Made by a program: the position numbers and the translations under genes. Shown piece after piece: positions 16,917 to 25,020 of a DNA stretch of 38,416 bases. The notes beneath the pieces are model-generated. The model was not told the origin of the DNA, did no database searches, and worked only from the letters and a program-made list of their open reading frames with translations. This DNA is from Nocardiopsis sp. MG754419. Its GTDB lineage: Bacteria > Actinomycetota > Actinomycetes > Streptosporangiales > Streptosporangiaceae. The DNA lies in assembly GCF_018207095.1 (NCBI RefSeq), contig NZ_QOCZ01000076.1, positions 1 to 38,416 of the forward strand, in the 5' to 3' direction. Every line of letters begins with the position of its first letter. Positions within the stretch are counted from its first letter, which is position 1.

Positions 16917-17588
16917 TCAGTCGCCGGCGCGGTGGTCGTTGTAGGTCCCGGCCTGTTCCTGACCGGTGAGCTCGCCGATGGCCTCCATGATCCGGTCGGT
17001 GATGACACGGCGGGCCTTGGCGGGGGACAGGTGGTCGAACCCGGTCGAGAAGTCCAGGGGTGCGCCGAAACGGACGGTGAAGGGCCGCGGGCGCGGCATG
17101 CTCGCCCCGATCGGCTGCACCTTCTCGGTGTCGCGGAGGCCGACCGGCACGACCAACGCCTTGGACTCCAGGGCCAGGTGGGCCACACCGGTACGTCCTC
17201 GGTACAGACGCCCGTCCCGGGATCGGGTGCCCTCGGGGTAGACCACGCAGGCCTCCCCGTCGTTGAGCCGGTCCAACATCAGCTCCAACGACAGCATGGC
17301 GTCGCGCGCGTTGCCGCGCCGCACCGGCATCGCGCCGAGGGCGCCGAACATCGTCTTGGTGATCCTGCCCTTGACGCCGGGGGTCTCGAAGTAGTCGGAC
17401 TTGGCCAGGAAGCGGACCCTGCGCTGGGTCACCGCCAAAGGGATGACGACGCTGTCGATGAACGACATATGGTTGCCGGCCAGGATCACCGGCCCGGACG
17501 CGGGGACGTTCTCACGGCCCTCGATGGTCGGACGGCACAGGGACCGGGCGAGGACCGCCGTGGTCTGCCGCAACGCACCATAGAGCAC
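16917..17588 (-). CDS. 1-acyl-sn-glycerol-3-phosphate acyltransferase (PlsC) family
   Basis: This 223-aa protein has the PlsC acyltransferase motifs. The catalytic HX4D is NHMSFID, and the glycerol-phosphate-binding motif is YPEGTRSRDG. A third segment, VVPVGLRDT, follows. It would transfer an acyl group to lysophosphatidic acid or a related acceptor at the membrane. The start is GTG 17588 with GGGAGA upstream; the longer in-frame reading to 17765 has no ribosome site and unlike residue use. It is a single gene, convergent with the sugar kinase and not obviously linked to its neighbours. Confidence 0.88.
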   Translation of the reverse strand: MLYGALRQTTAVLARSLCRPTIEGRENVPASGPVILAGNHMSFIDSVVIPLAVTQRRVRFLAKSDYFETPGVKGRITKTMFGALGAMPVRRGNARDAMLSLELMLDRLNDGEACVVYPEGTRSRDGRLYRGRTGVAHLALESKALVVPVGLRDTEKVQPIGASMPRPRPFTVRFGAPLDFSTGFDHLSPAKARRVITDRIMEAIGELTGQEQAGTYNDHRAGD

Positions 17589-18078
17589 GTGTGTTCTCCC
17601 TCGAAGTGGGTCGGATGCCGTGAGCCCGGGGGGACGGCCGCCCCCAATGTAAGGGTGACCGGCCGGTAATGATGAGCGGACGCACAGAGAGTGCGCTACG
17701 TCACCCGGCGGCCCGGGGTCGCGGTCCGCCGAGGGTGTGCGCTGCGCAGACGTCGCCGACCCCATGTCGACACAGGGTTCGGGCGCGGGCGTCGACCCTC
17801 GTCGTGGAGCACGCGCGATGTCGGCGCGAGCCGTACCGAGGAGCCTCCCACCCGCTCACCCGAGAGTCGGCCGGTGCCCCGGCGCGGCGGGGCACCGGGT
17901 CATCGGAACCGCTCGGGACGGGGCCCACGCCGGTGCTCGGCGGGCGTGGGCGCGCCCCGCCACCGAGCCCACGGTTGTCGGGGCGCGGGCGGGTGCGACA
18001 CCGTGCGTCCCGCCGCCCCATAGCCTCGGGCCGTCGCGGACCGCTCCGGTCGATCCCCGGGGGTGTCCACCGGTCGGG
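17589..18078. other. 490-bp gap without a supported gene
   Basis: Reading frames here are Arg/Pro/Gly-rich with no family resemblance and no ribosome sites. It holds the acyltransferase promoter; a short palindrome ACCGGCCGGT is at 17658-17667, beside an A/T-richer stretch (17643-17675). I see no RNA gene or repeat. Confidence 0.5.
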
Positions 18079-19002
18079 TCAGTTCGCGAGCCGCCAGTCG
18101 GCGTTGGCCCCGCACACCACCAGGCAGGGGTTCTCCCCCGGGACCCGACCGGCGAGCCAGGCGGCGAAGGGCACCGCGGCGGCCGGTTCGGCGGCGATCC
18201 GGAACTCCTGCCACAGCCGCGTCTGGGCGCTGATGATCTCGGCGTCGTCGACCAGCGCCGGGGTGACCGGGTGGTCGCGCAGGACCTCGAACGGGACCCG
18301 ACCCAGGGTGGCCGCGCCCAGGGCGGAGGAGGCCACCGAATCCACCGGCGTGGTGACCGGGTGGCCCGCCGCCATGGCCGCGTGCATGCTCTGGCAGCCC
18401 TCGGGCTCGACCGCGACCACACGCCGGCCGTCGGCGCCCAGGCGCACGCCGGCGGCCAGGCCGCCACCGCCCACCGCCACGACGATCGTGTCGCACTCGG
18501 GTGCGTCCGTGGCCACCTCCAGACCGACGGTGCCCTGACCCGCCACGACCAGTGCGTCGTCGAAGGCGTGGAGGTAGCGCACACCCTCGGAGTCGGCGCG
18601 CTCGCGGGCCGCCTCCGCCGCCACCGCGTAGTGCTCGCCCACACGGATGATCTCGGCTCCGGTGGTCGCCAACGGGGCCGCCTTGGCCTCGGGCACGGTC
18701 TCGGGCACGTACACCGTGGCCTTGATCCCCAGGATGCTCGCGGCGGTGGCCACGCCCAGGCCGTGGTTGCCGCCAGAGGCGGTGATGACCCGATTGGTGG
18801 GCTCGCCGCCCATGAGGGCGTTGAGCGCCCCGCGCAGCTTGAACGCCCCGGTGCGCTGAAGGTGCTCCAGCTTGAGGGTGAGGGGCCGCCCGTCCAGCTC
18901 GGTGCGCAGCACCGGGGTACGGCGGGCGTGCGGGGCGATGCGTTCGGCGGCCGCACGGACGTCGGTGGCCGTGGGCACTGCGGGCGCGGTCGTGGTGCTC
19001 AT
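18079..19002 (-). CDS. Threonine/serine dehydratase family PLP enzyme
   Basis: This 307-aa fold-type-II PLP enzyme has the cofactor Lys55 in GAFKLRGA. The Asn-containing loop ASGGNHG (75-81) and the phosphate-binding Gly-rich loop GGGGLAAG (about 175-182) are also clear. There is no C-terminal ACT regulatory domain, so it resembles catabolic threonine/serine ammonia-lyases rather than biosynthetic IlvA. The likely reaction is deamination of L-threonine or L-serine; a hydroxyaspartate dehydratase or racemase role cannot be excluded. The start is ATG 19002. It is divergent from a LysR gene with a 121-bp A/T-rich gap holding inverted repeats, so LysR control is probable. Confidence 0.88.
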   Translation of the reverse strand: MSTTTAPAVPTATDVRAAAERIAPHARRTPVLRTELDGRPLTLKLEHLQRTGAFKLRGALNALMGGEPTNRVITASGGNHGLGVATAASILGIKATVYVPETVPEAKAAPLATTGAEIIRVGEHYAVAAEAARERADSEGVRYLHAFDDALVVAGQGTVGLEVATDAPECDTIVVAVGGGGLAAGVRLGADGRRVVAVEPEGCQSMHAAMAAGHPVTTPVDSVASSALGAATLGRVPFEVLRDHPVTPALVDDAEIISAQTRLWQEFRIAAEPAAAVPFAAWLAGRVPGENPCLVVCGANADWRLAN

Positions 19003-19029
19003 GCTTCCACTCTGCCCCTACCGGCGATT

Positions 19030-19040
19030 AACTTAAAGTT
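19030..19040. promoter_or_regulatory. AACTTAAAGTT palindrome in the dehydratase-LysR gap
   Basis: This perfect 11-bp palindrome lies in a markedly A/T-rich patch 28 bases upstream of the dehydratase start. It resembles the T-N11-A dyads bound by LysR proteins. It is a candidate site for the divergent LysR regulator. Confidence 0.5.
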
Positions 19041-19044
19041 GGGC

Positions 19045-19065
19045 CTGCTAAATATCGTTAAGCAG
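19045..19065. promoter_or_regulatory. Second imperfect inverted repeat in the dehydratase-LysR gap
   Basis: CTGCTAAA and GTTAAGCAG form an 8-bp dyad with one mismatch around a short centre. It sits next to the AACTTAAAGTT palindrome. Two adjacent dyads are the usual recognition-plus-activation arrangement for LysR regulators. Confidence 0.45.
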
Positions 19066-19123
19066 AACTTTGTGTCAGTGTTTGTCGTGGACGTGGTGGT
19101 CGTCGCCCTCGGGGGAGGAACGG

Positions 19124-20056
19124 ATGCTGGACGCCAACCGGGTGAGGATCCTGGTGGAGATCGCGCACGCCGGGTCGATCGCGGCCGCCGCCGCCCGCCT
19201 GTCCTTCACTCCGCCCGCCCTGTCCCAGCAACTCACCAAACTCGAACGCGAGCTCGGCTGCCGGTTGGTCGAACGCGGCCGCACCGGGGCCACGCTCACC
19301 GAGGCCGGTCGGGTCCTGCTCGAACACGGTGAGCGTGTCCTCGGCGAGCTGCGCGACGCCGAGGCGGCCGTGCGGGAGGTCGCGGGGCAGCGCCCCGATC
19401 GTCTGTCCCTGGGCGCCTTCGCCAGCGCGGGCAAGGTCCTCCTGCCCGAGGCCCTGGCGGTGTTCGGCCATGAGCACCCCCACGTGAAGCTGTCGCTGTC
19501 CGACATCGAACCGCCCGGCGGGCACGGGCCGGTCGCCTCCGGCGACCTCGACCTGCTCATCACCCACCGCTACCCCGGGGTTCCTCTGCCCCGGGCCGGG
19601 GGGCTCCAGCGCGAACTCCTCCTGGTGGACCCGCTCGTGGTGGTGGCACCCACCGGGCACGCCATCGCCGACACCGAGACGGGCCTGGCGGACCTGGCCG
19701 AGGAGGAGTGGATCTGTGGGGCCCCGGGCATCCACAACCGGGTCAGCCTCGACATGGCCGCCGCCGCCGCCGGCGTGGTCCTCACGGTCGCCTACGAGAC
19801 CCGCGACTACGAGGTGGCCTTGGCCCTGATCGAGGCGGGGGTGGGCATCGCGCTCATCCCACAGAGCATCCTCGGCGCGGCCCACGGAGGGGGATGGGTG
19901 AGCCGACCCCTGCACGGCACACGCCTGGCCCGGGAGATCTACACCGTGCACCGTCGTCGGCCGCCCGCGCCCGTCCCGGCGATGCTCGCCACGCTGCGTC
20001 GTACCGCGGCCCGCACCCTGCGGGGTGAGGGGGCCCCGAACGTGGACACCCCCTGA
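19124..20056 (+). CDS. LysR family transcriptional regulator (divergent from the dehydratase)
   Basis: This 310-aa LysR protein has its helix-turn-helix at about 3-60 (RVRILVEIAHAGSIAAAA, then ALSQQLTKLERELG). A periplasmic-binding-type effector domain follows (GKVLLPEALAVF onward, LIEAGVGIALIP near the end). ATG 19124 follows a strong GGGGGAGGAA; an upstream in-frame start lacks one. It is transcribed away from the dehydratase and most likely regulates it in response to an amino acid. Confidence 0.92.
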   Translation: MLDANRVRILVEIAHAGSIAAAAARLSFTPPALSQQLTKLERELGCRLVERGRTGATLTEAGRVLLEHGERVLGELRDAEAAVREVAGQRPDRLSLGAFASAGKVLLPEALAVFGHEHPHVKLSLSDIEPPGGHGPVASGDLDLLITHRYPGVPLPRAGGLQRELLLVDPLVVVAPTGHAIADTETGLADLAEEEWICGAPGIHNRVSLDMAAAAAGVVLTVAYETRDYEVALALIEAGVGIALIPQSILGAAHGGGWVSRPLHGTRLAREIYTVHRRRPPAPVPAMLATLRRTAARTLRGEGAPNVDTP

Positions 20057-20062
20057 GGCGGA

Positions 20063-20126
20063 CACGGGACCGCGGGCGCGATCCCGGGCGGTGGTCGCGC
20101 CCCCGGCGGAGCGGTCCGGACCCGTG
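20063..20126 (+). terminator. Large two-part inverted repeat after the LysR gene
   Basis: An outer stem pairs CACGGG (20063) with CCCGTG (20121) and ACCGC with GCGGT. An inner stem pairs GGGCGCGA (20074) with TCGCGCCC (20095). Small bulges separate the parts. It starts 6 bases after the LysR stop and is the obvious terminator, lying 98 bp before the next gene. Confidence 0.65.
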
Positions 20127-20223
20127 CGCGTGGCCACACCGCCCCGACGCGCGATGAGTTCCGAGCCGACGGAGGGTCCCTACAACGAAGACGGCCACCC
20201 ATGGCCCCGAGAAACGGAGCGAT

Positions 20224-20634
20224 ATGCCCTCTTACGTGAATGGTGTCCACGTCACCCTCCCCATCGCCGACCGCAGGCGCGCGATGGAGTTCTACCGCGA
20301 CGCCTTCGGGTTCGAGCTCGTCGGCACACCCGCCGAGGACGGTGTGCCCGAGCCCCTCATGTTCCGTCTCGACGAGCGCACCCTGCTGACGCTCGTCCCC
20401 GCCGGTGGCTTCGGCTGGGTCCTGGGGGAGGCCCGCGACCCCGCGCCGAGCGGGACCAGCGGATGCCTCATGGGCGTGGGGGTGCGGACCGCCGAGGAAC
20501 TCACCGCCCTCGTGGAGCGGGTGCGCGCCGCCGGGGGAGAGGTGCCCTCCCCGCCCGAGTATCGTCCCTGGGGCTTCACCGCGCTCTGCGCGGACCCGGA
20601 CGGGCACGTCTGGCAGGTCCTGGTCCAACCCTGA
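20224..20634 (+). CDS. VOC (glyoxalase/bleomycin resistance) family protein
   Basis: This 136-aa protein has two beta-alpha-beta-beta-beta modules typical of the vicinal oxygen chelate fold: NGVHVTLPIADRRRAMEFYRDA at the start, and PWGFTALCADPDGHVWQVLV at the end. Candidate metal ligands include His9 and a Glu/Gln pattern, but the set is incomplete by eye, so it may bind a ligand rather than catalyse. The start is ATG 20224 with GGAG 8 bases upstream. It is a single gene, convergent with the TRIC-type membrane protein. Confidence 0.82.
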   Translation: MPSYVNGVHVTLPIADRRRAMEFYRDAFGFELVGTPAEDGVPEPLMFRLDERTLLTLVPAGGFGWVLGEARDPAPSGTSGCLMGVGVRTAEELTALVERVRAAGGEVPSPPEYRPWGFTALCADPDGHVWQVLVQP

Positions 20635-20642
20635 CCGGGTTC

Positions 20643-21275
20643 CTACAGTGGCGGCGCCCCCGGTGGGTTCGGCGCGTTCCAGCGGTAGCGCAGGGACAGC
20701 ACCCGCATGGCGAAGCACACCAGGGCGCCGACCACCGCCACCCACCAGGTCGCGAACCCGATCAGGTGCGCGACGACCACGATGCCCGCGGCGAGCATCG
20801 CCGGGATCGCGTACAGGTGAGAATTGGCGCTGAGGACCGTCGGCACCCGGTTGAGCAGCACGTCACGGATGGTGCCGCCGCCCACCCCCGTGATCACGCC
20901 CAGAAGCACCGCCTGGAGCGGACCGAAACCGAACTCCAGGGCCTTGGTCGCGCCGATCACCGCGAACAGACTCAACCCCGCCGCGTCGAACAGCAGAATG
21001 GGTTTATGCAGGTGCGTGAGCTGCCGGCTGAGGAAGAACGCCAGCATCGCCCCGGTCAGAGCGGTCACCAGGTAGCGCCAGTCCTGGAAGGTCGCCGGGG
21101 TCGCCCCGAGCAGGACGTCCCGGATGATGCCGCCGCCGATCGCGGTCACCACCCCCAGCGCCATCACCCCCACGATGTCCACCCGCGCGGTCCGGATCGC
21201 CGTCAGCGCGCCGTCCAAGGCGAACGCGAAGACCCCCATGAGGTCGAGGATGAGCAGAACGTCGAACGTGGACAT
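20643..21275 (-). CDS. TRIC/UPF0126 family membrane protein
   Basis: This 210-aa protein has about seven hydrophobic helices. It carries the paired UPF0126 repeats seen in bacterial trimeric intracellular cation channel homologues: GGGIIRDVLLG in the first half and GGGTIRDVLLN in the second. These glycine/arginine motifs mark the internal duplication. The family's bacterial role is thought to be potassium or other monovalent cation permeation, but substrates are uncertain. ATG 21275 places the family N-terminus (DLMGVFAFALDGAL) correctly; a ribosome site is not obvious. Confidence 0.88.
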   Translation of the reverse strand: MSTFDVLLILDLMGVFAFALDGALTAIRTARVDIVGVMALGVVTAIGGGIIRDVLLGATPATFQDWRYLVTALTGAMLAFFLSRQLTHLHKPILLFDAAGLSLFAVIGATKALEFGFGPLQAVLLGVITGVGGGTIRDVLLNRVPTVLSANSHLYAIPAMLAAGIVVVAHLIGFATWWVAVVGALVCFAMRVLSLRYRWNAPNPPGAPPL

Positions 21276-21685
21276 GTGCGTGCGCCGTGAACGGCGGTTC
21301 CTTCCGGTGCGGACCCTGTGACCACCGAGCATTAGACCACGGCACCCGACCGAACGGCGGGCCTCGGGCCGCGTGACCTTCGTCCCCCGCGACCGGCCGA
21401 CCCCCGTCGGTGCCGCGCCGGTGCGCCCGGCCCGCCCACCGCGCAGGACCCTCGCCGGTGGGCGGGTGCCCGCGGGGCCGGCCTCCGGGTTCGCCTTCCG
21501 CGGCCCGCGGGGAGGGCGCCGGTCCCGGGTTGGTCCTCCACGGATCTCTGCCCTAAGGTGCGGCTCATACCGTCGCGGTGACCCCCCACCGACCACCGCC
21601 CCGGGGTCCGCTCCGCACCGCGCCCCACGGTGGTGGTCCGATCCGCGCCGGTCCTTTCCGCACCGACCCGAGGACGCCCCGCGCC
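21276..21685. other. 410-bp gap without a supported gene
   Basis: The gap lies between divergent genes (the TRIC protein and the ABC ATPase) and must hold their promoters. Frames here are Arg/Pro-rich shadows. I see no convincing operator, RNA gene or repeat beyond short GC-rich dyads. Confidence 0.5.
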
Positions 21686-22600
21686 ATGACACGGACCACG
21701 ACCACGACCGGCGAGCACACGACCGTCACCACCGTGGACCCCGACCTCGCGGCACGGGTAGGGGAACACGGGGTCCACGATCGACGGACCGGACCGCACA
21801 CGGTCCCGGTCCTGCGCGTCCGTGACGTGGACGTCGTGCGTGGTGGGGCCTCACTTCTGCGCGAGATCTCCCTGACGATCCACGCCGGAGAGCACTGGGC
21901 GCTGCTGGGCGCCAACGGTGCCGGCAAGACCACCCTGCTGCGCCTCCTGGGCGCGGTCGCCCACCCCACCCGGGGCACCGTGGAGGTGCTGGGCCACCGC
22001 CTGGGCCGGGTCGACCTGCGGGACCTGCGCTCCTTCATCGGTCACGTCGACCCCCGGCACACCCCCGACGGCCCGTTGTCCCTGCGCGAGGTCGTGCTCA
22101 CCGGGCTCTCCGGCACCACCGCCCGGCCGCCGCGCTGGACGCCCACGGACGCCGAGGCCGACCGGGCCGAGCACCTGATCGACCTGCTCGGTCTGTCCCC
22201 GCGCGTGAACGCACGGTGGCCGACCCTGTCGCAGGGGGAGAGGGGCCGCGCCCTGATCGCCCGCGCCCTCATGCCCGAACCGCGACTGTTGTTGCTCGAC
22301 GAACCCGCCACCGGTCTGGACGTCGCCGGACGCGAACAGCTCATCGAACGGATCGACACCCTCCAGGACACCCGCCCCGACCTGGCCACCGTCCTGGTCA
22401 CGCACCACCTGGAGGAACTGCCCCCCGGGACCACGCACGCGCTCCTGCTGCGCGAGGGCGCCCACCAGGCCTCGGGGCCGGTCGAGGAGGTCCTGACCGC
22501 GGAGCGGGTCGGCGCCTGTTTCGACCATCCGCTCCGACTCACCCGCGTCGACGGTCGCTGGGCCGTCCACAGCGCCCGCCGGCCCCGGACCCGCCCCTGA
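21686..22600 (+). CDS. Orphan ABC transporter ATP-binding protein
   Basis: This 304-aa ABC ATPase has its Walker A at GANGAGKTT, the signature LSQGERGRAL, Walker B LLLLDEPATGLD, and the H-loop His in VTHH. About 40 N-terminal residues rich in Thr precede the domain. No permease or binding protein is adjacent, so its partner is unknown. The general look is that of YlmA/ModF-like single ATPases. ATG 21686 is preferred over upstream in-frame starts because the domain begins at the expected distance and GAGGA precedes it. Confidence 0.87.
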   Translation: MTRTTTTTGEHTTVTTVDPDLAARVGEHGVHDRRTGPHTVPVLRVRDVDVVRGGASLLREISLTIHAGEHWALLGANGAGKTTLLRLLGAVAHPTRGTVEVLGHRLGRVDLRDLRSFIGHVDPRHTPDGPLSLREVVLTGLSGTTARPPRWTPTDAEADRAEHLIDLLGLSPRVNARWPTLSQGERGRALIARALMPEPRLLLLDEPATGLDVAGREQLIERIDTLQDTRPDLATVLVTHHLEELPPGTTHALLLREGAHQASGPVEEVLTAERVGACFDHPLRLTRVDGRWAVHSARRPRTRP

Positions 22601-22708
22601 GGTTCCGTCCGGTCCAGGCCGCTTCCGTGCGCGTGTCGGCCTTCCCCCGGACCGATCCGGCGGACACCATCGGAAGGAGACCACCGATCCGAGGGCGGGA
22701 TAGAGACC

Positions 22709-24067
22709 ATGGAACACCTGGACGCGATCGTCATCGGGATGGGACCCGGGGGCGAGGTCGTCGCCGACCGGCTGCTCACCGAGGGGTGGCGTCCGGCGGT
22801 GGTCGAGCGCGAACTCATCGGTGGCGAATGCAGCTACTGGGCCTGTATCCCCACCAAGGTGCTGTTGCGTCCCACGGAGGCGCGCCGGGAGGCCACCGAC
22901 GCGGCAGGGGTCACCCGGCCCGACATGGACTGGCCCGCCCTGCGCGACTACCGGGACCAGATGATCCGGCACCTGGACGACACCAAACAGGTCGAGACCT
23001 ACCGTGAACGCGGCGCCCGCGTGCTGCGCGGAACCGCGCGGGTGGTCGGGCGCGACCCCTGGCGGGTGGCGGTCGGCGACACCGAGGTGACCGCCGACCA
23101 CGTGATCGTGGCCACCGGGTCGGCCCCCGTACGTCCGCCCGTGGAGGGCCTGGACACCCTGGACCCCGAGCTGGTGTGGACCAACCGGGAGGCCACCTCC
23201 CTCACCGAGATCCCGCCGCGCGCCCTGGTCATCGGCGGCAGCGCCGTGGGCATCGAGCTGGGCGGGTTCCTGGCCGGTATGGGCACCCGGGTGACGATCG
23301 TGCAGCGCGGCTCGCGCCTGCTGGACCGGGAGGACCCGCGGCTGTGCGAGATCATCACGTCCCGGTTCGAGGCCAACGGCGTGGACGTGCGCGCCGGTAC
23401 CGAGGTCCGCTCCGTGCGACGCGACGGTGACGGGGTGACCGCCACGCTGTCCGACGGCGCCGAGGTCCACACCGACGTGGTGGTCCTGGCCTCCGGACGC
23501 CGCCCTCGCGGCGACGAACTCGGTCTGGCCGAGCTGGGCGTGGAACTCGACCGCGGCGCCGTGCCCGTGGACGAGTACGGCCGCGTGGCGCCCGGGCTGT
23601 GGGCCGTGGGCGACGTCACCGCCCGGTCGATGTTCACCCACGTGGCCAAGTACCAGGCACGGGTGGTGGCCGACGGCCTCCTGGGCTCCCCGCGCGTGGC
23701 CGACTACACGGCCGTGCCCCGCGTGGTGTTCGCCGATCCGGAGATCGCGGCGGTCGGGCTCACCGAGGAACAGGCGCGTGAGGCGGGGATCGACGTCACC
23801 ACCTCCGAGATCGACCTCACCGAGGCCCTGGCCCGGCCCTGGACCTACGCCACCGACCCGGTCGGCCACCTGGGGTTGGTGGCCGACCGCGCGCACGGTG
23901 TGCTGGTCGGGGCCTGGGGGTACGGGCCGATGGCCGCGGAGTGGATCCACACCGCGGCGCTCGCGGTCCGCATGGGGTTGCCGGTCCAGGCCCTACGCGA
24001 CTCGATCCCGCAGTTCCCCACGTTCAACGAGGGTTACCTGATGGCGCTGGACGCACTCGACCTGTGA
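22709..24067 (+). CDS. Pyridine nucleotide-disulfide oxidoreductase-like flavoprotein
   Basis: This 452-aa protein has the FAD-binding GMGPGGE (10-16), the redox disulfide Cys41-Cys46 in GGECSYWACIPTK, the NAD(P)-binding VIGGSAVGIELGG, and the second FAD motif LWAVGDVT. A C-terminal dimerisation domain follows. True dihydrolipoamide dehydrogenases and glutathione reductases carry a His-Glu pair in HxHPTxxE near the end; here the segment is IPQFPTFNEGY, so the His is absent. It is therefore probably not a lipoamide dehydrogenase; the acceptor may be a quinone, a low-molecular disulfide or a metal. ATG 22709 follows the ABC ATPase by 108 bases. Confidence 0.85.
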   Translation: MEHLDAIVIGMGPGGEVVADRLLTEGWRPAVVERELIGGECSYWACIPTKVLLRPTEARREATDAAGVTRPDMDWPALRDYRDQMIRHLDDTKQVETYRERGARVLRGTARVVGRDPWRVAVGDTEVTADHVIVATGSAPVRPPVEGLDTLDPELVWTNREATSLTEIPPRALVIGGSAVGIELGGFLAGMGTRVTIVQRGSRLLDREDPRLCEIITSRFEANGVDVRAGTEVRSVRRDGDGVTATLSDGAEVHTDVVVLASGRRPRGDELGLAELGVELDRGAVPVDEYGRVAPGLWAVGDVTARSMFTHVAKYQARVVADGLLGSPRVADYTAVPRVVFADPEIAAVGLTEEQAREAGIDVTTSEIDLTEALARPWTYATDPVGHLGLVADRAHGVLVGAWGYGPMAAEWIHTAALAVRMGLPVQALRDSIPQFPTFNEGYLMALDALDL

Positions 24068-24069
24068 CG

Positions 24070-24085
24070 CCGGGCCGCCGCCCGG
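24070..24085. terminator. Short hairpin between convergent genes
   Basis: CCGGGC and GCCCGG form a 6-bp stem with a 4-nt loop in the 21-bp gap between the oxidoreductase and the convergent siderophore-interacting protein. It is a possible shared terminator with weak support. Confidence 0.3.
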
Positions 24086-24088
24086 GGC

Positions 24089-24937
24089 TCAGTCCTTGAG
24101 GGCGGCGGCCTCCTCGGCCTCCACACTCTGGTTCCATTCGGCCTTCGACGCCTGCCAGCCGTCCTCGTTGCGGCCCAGTCGCCAGTAGCCGGAGATCGAC
24201 AGCCGTTCCTTGGGCAGGCCCAGCTCCACCCGCAGCAGGCGGCGCAGGTCGCGTACGACGTTCGCCTCGCCGTGCACGAAGGCCTGGACGTCATCGGAGG
24301 GGAACTCCAGGGCCCGCACGGCCGGGCCGAGCACCGAGCCGACGGTCGCGTCCCCACGGTGCAGCCACCGTACGTGCACGTTCTCGCCCGCGGACAGCTT
24401 CTGTTCCTCGGCGGCGTCGGCGACCTCGATGAACACGTGCGCGGTCGCGTCCTGCGGCAGGTGGTCCAGGGCCGCGGTGATGGCGGGCAGCGCGCTCTCG
24501 TCGCCGGCGAGCAGGTGCCAGGAGGCCTCCGGGTCGGGGGCGTAGGCCCCGCCGGGACCGAGGAAGCGCAGCTCGTCGCCGGGGCGGGCGCTCGCGGCCC
24601 AGGGGCCGGCCAGGCCGGCGGTTCCGTGGTGGACGAAGTCGATGGTCAGCTCGCGGGAGAGCGGGTCCCAGGAGCGCACGGTGTAGGTGCGGGTGACCGG
24701 CCACTCGTCGCGGGGCCGCTCCGCGCGGACCGCGTCGAGGTCGTAGGGCTCGGGGTCCCCGGGCGAGGGCGGCGGGAACAGCAGCTTCACGTAGCTGTCG
24801 GTGTGGTCGCCGGTGGCGAACGCGGACAGACCCTCACCGCCCAACACGACCCGGATCATGTGGGGGGTCAGGCGCTCCACGCGCTCGACCCGACCGGTGT
24901 GCACGATCCTCTTCGGACGTGCCTGGCGCTCCGTCAC
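24089..24937 (-). CDS. Siderophore-interacting protein, FAD-dependent ferric-siderophore reductase
   Basis: This 282-aa protein is of the SIP/ViuB family. The FAD-binding segment is RTYTVRSWDP, followed by DFVHHGTAGLAGPWA. The NAD(P)H domain has LLAGDESALPAI, and the C-terminal family motif GYWRLGRNEDGW is present. It reduces ferric siderophores in the cytosol to release iron. An iron box lies 16 bases upstream of ATG 24937, so expression should rise when iron is scarce. No siderophore biosynthesis or uptake genes are in the window. Confidence 0.93.
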   Translation of the reverse strand: MTERQARPKRIVHTGRVERVERLTPHMIRVVLGGEGLSAFATGDHTDSYVKLLFPPPSPGDPEPYDLDAVRAERPRDEWPVTRTYTVRSWDPLSRELTIDFVHHGTAGLAGPWAASARPGDELRFLGPGGAYAPDPEASWHLLAGDESALPAITAALDHLPQDATAHVFIEVADAAEEQKLSAGENVHVRWLHRGDATVGSVLGPAVRALEFPSDDVQAFVHGEANVVRDLRRLLRVELGLPKERLSISGYWRLGRNEDGWQASKAEWNQSVEAEEAAALKD

Positions 24938-24952
24938 GGCGTCCCCTCTCGA

Positions 24953-24971
24953 GTAAGTTAGGCAACCCTAA
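24953..24971 (-). promoter_or_regulatory. IdeR/DmdR-type iron box
   Basis: GTAAGTTAGGCAACCCTAA matches 15 of 19 positions of the actinobacterial iron-box consensus TTAGGTTAGGCTAACCTAA. It lies just upstream of the siderophore-interacting protein gene, where a repressor would cover the promoter. The A/T-rich block contrasts with the flanks. Confidence 0.78.
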
Positions 24972-25020
24972 TTCGAGACACAGTAGGACACGATGACGGA
25001 GGTGGGCAAACCGGGTCTCC

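Noticed and set aside
17669..19332. Long plus-strand frames across the acyltransferase-dehydratase gap
   Set aside because: They read antisense through the dehydratase and carry no motif; the dehydratase on the minus strand is unambiguous.
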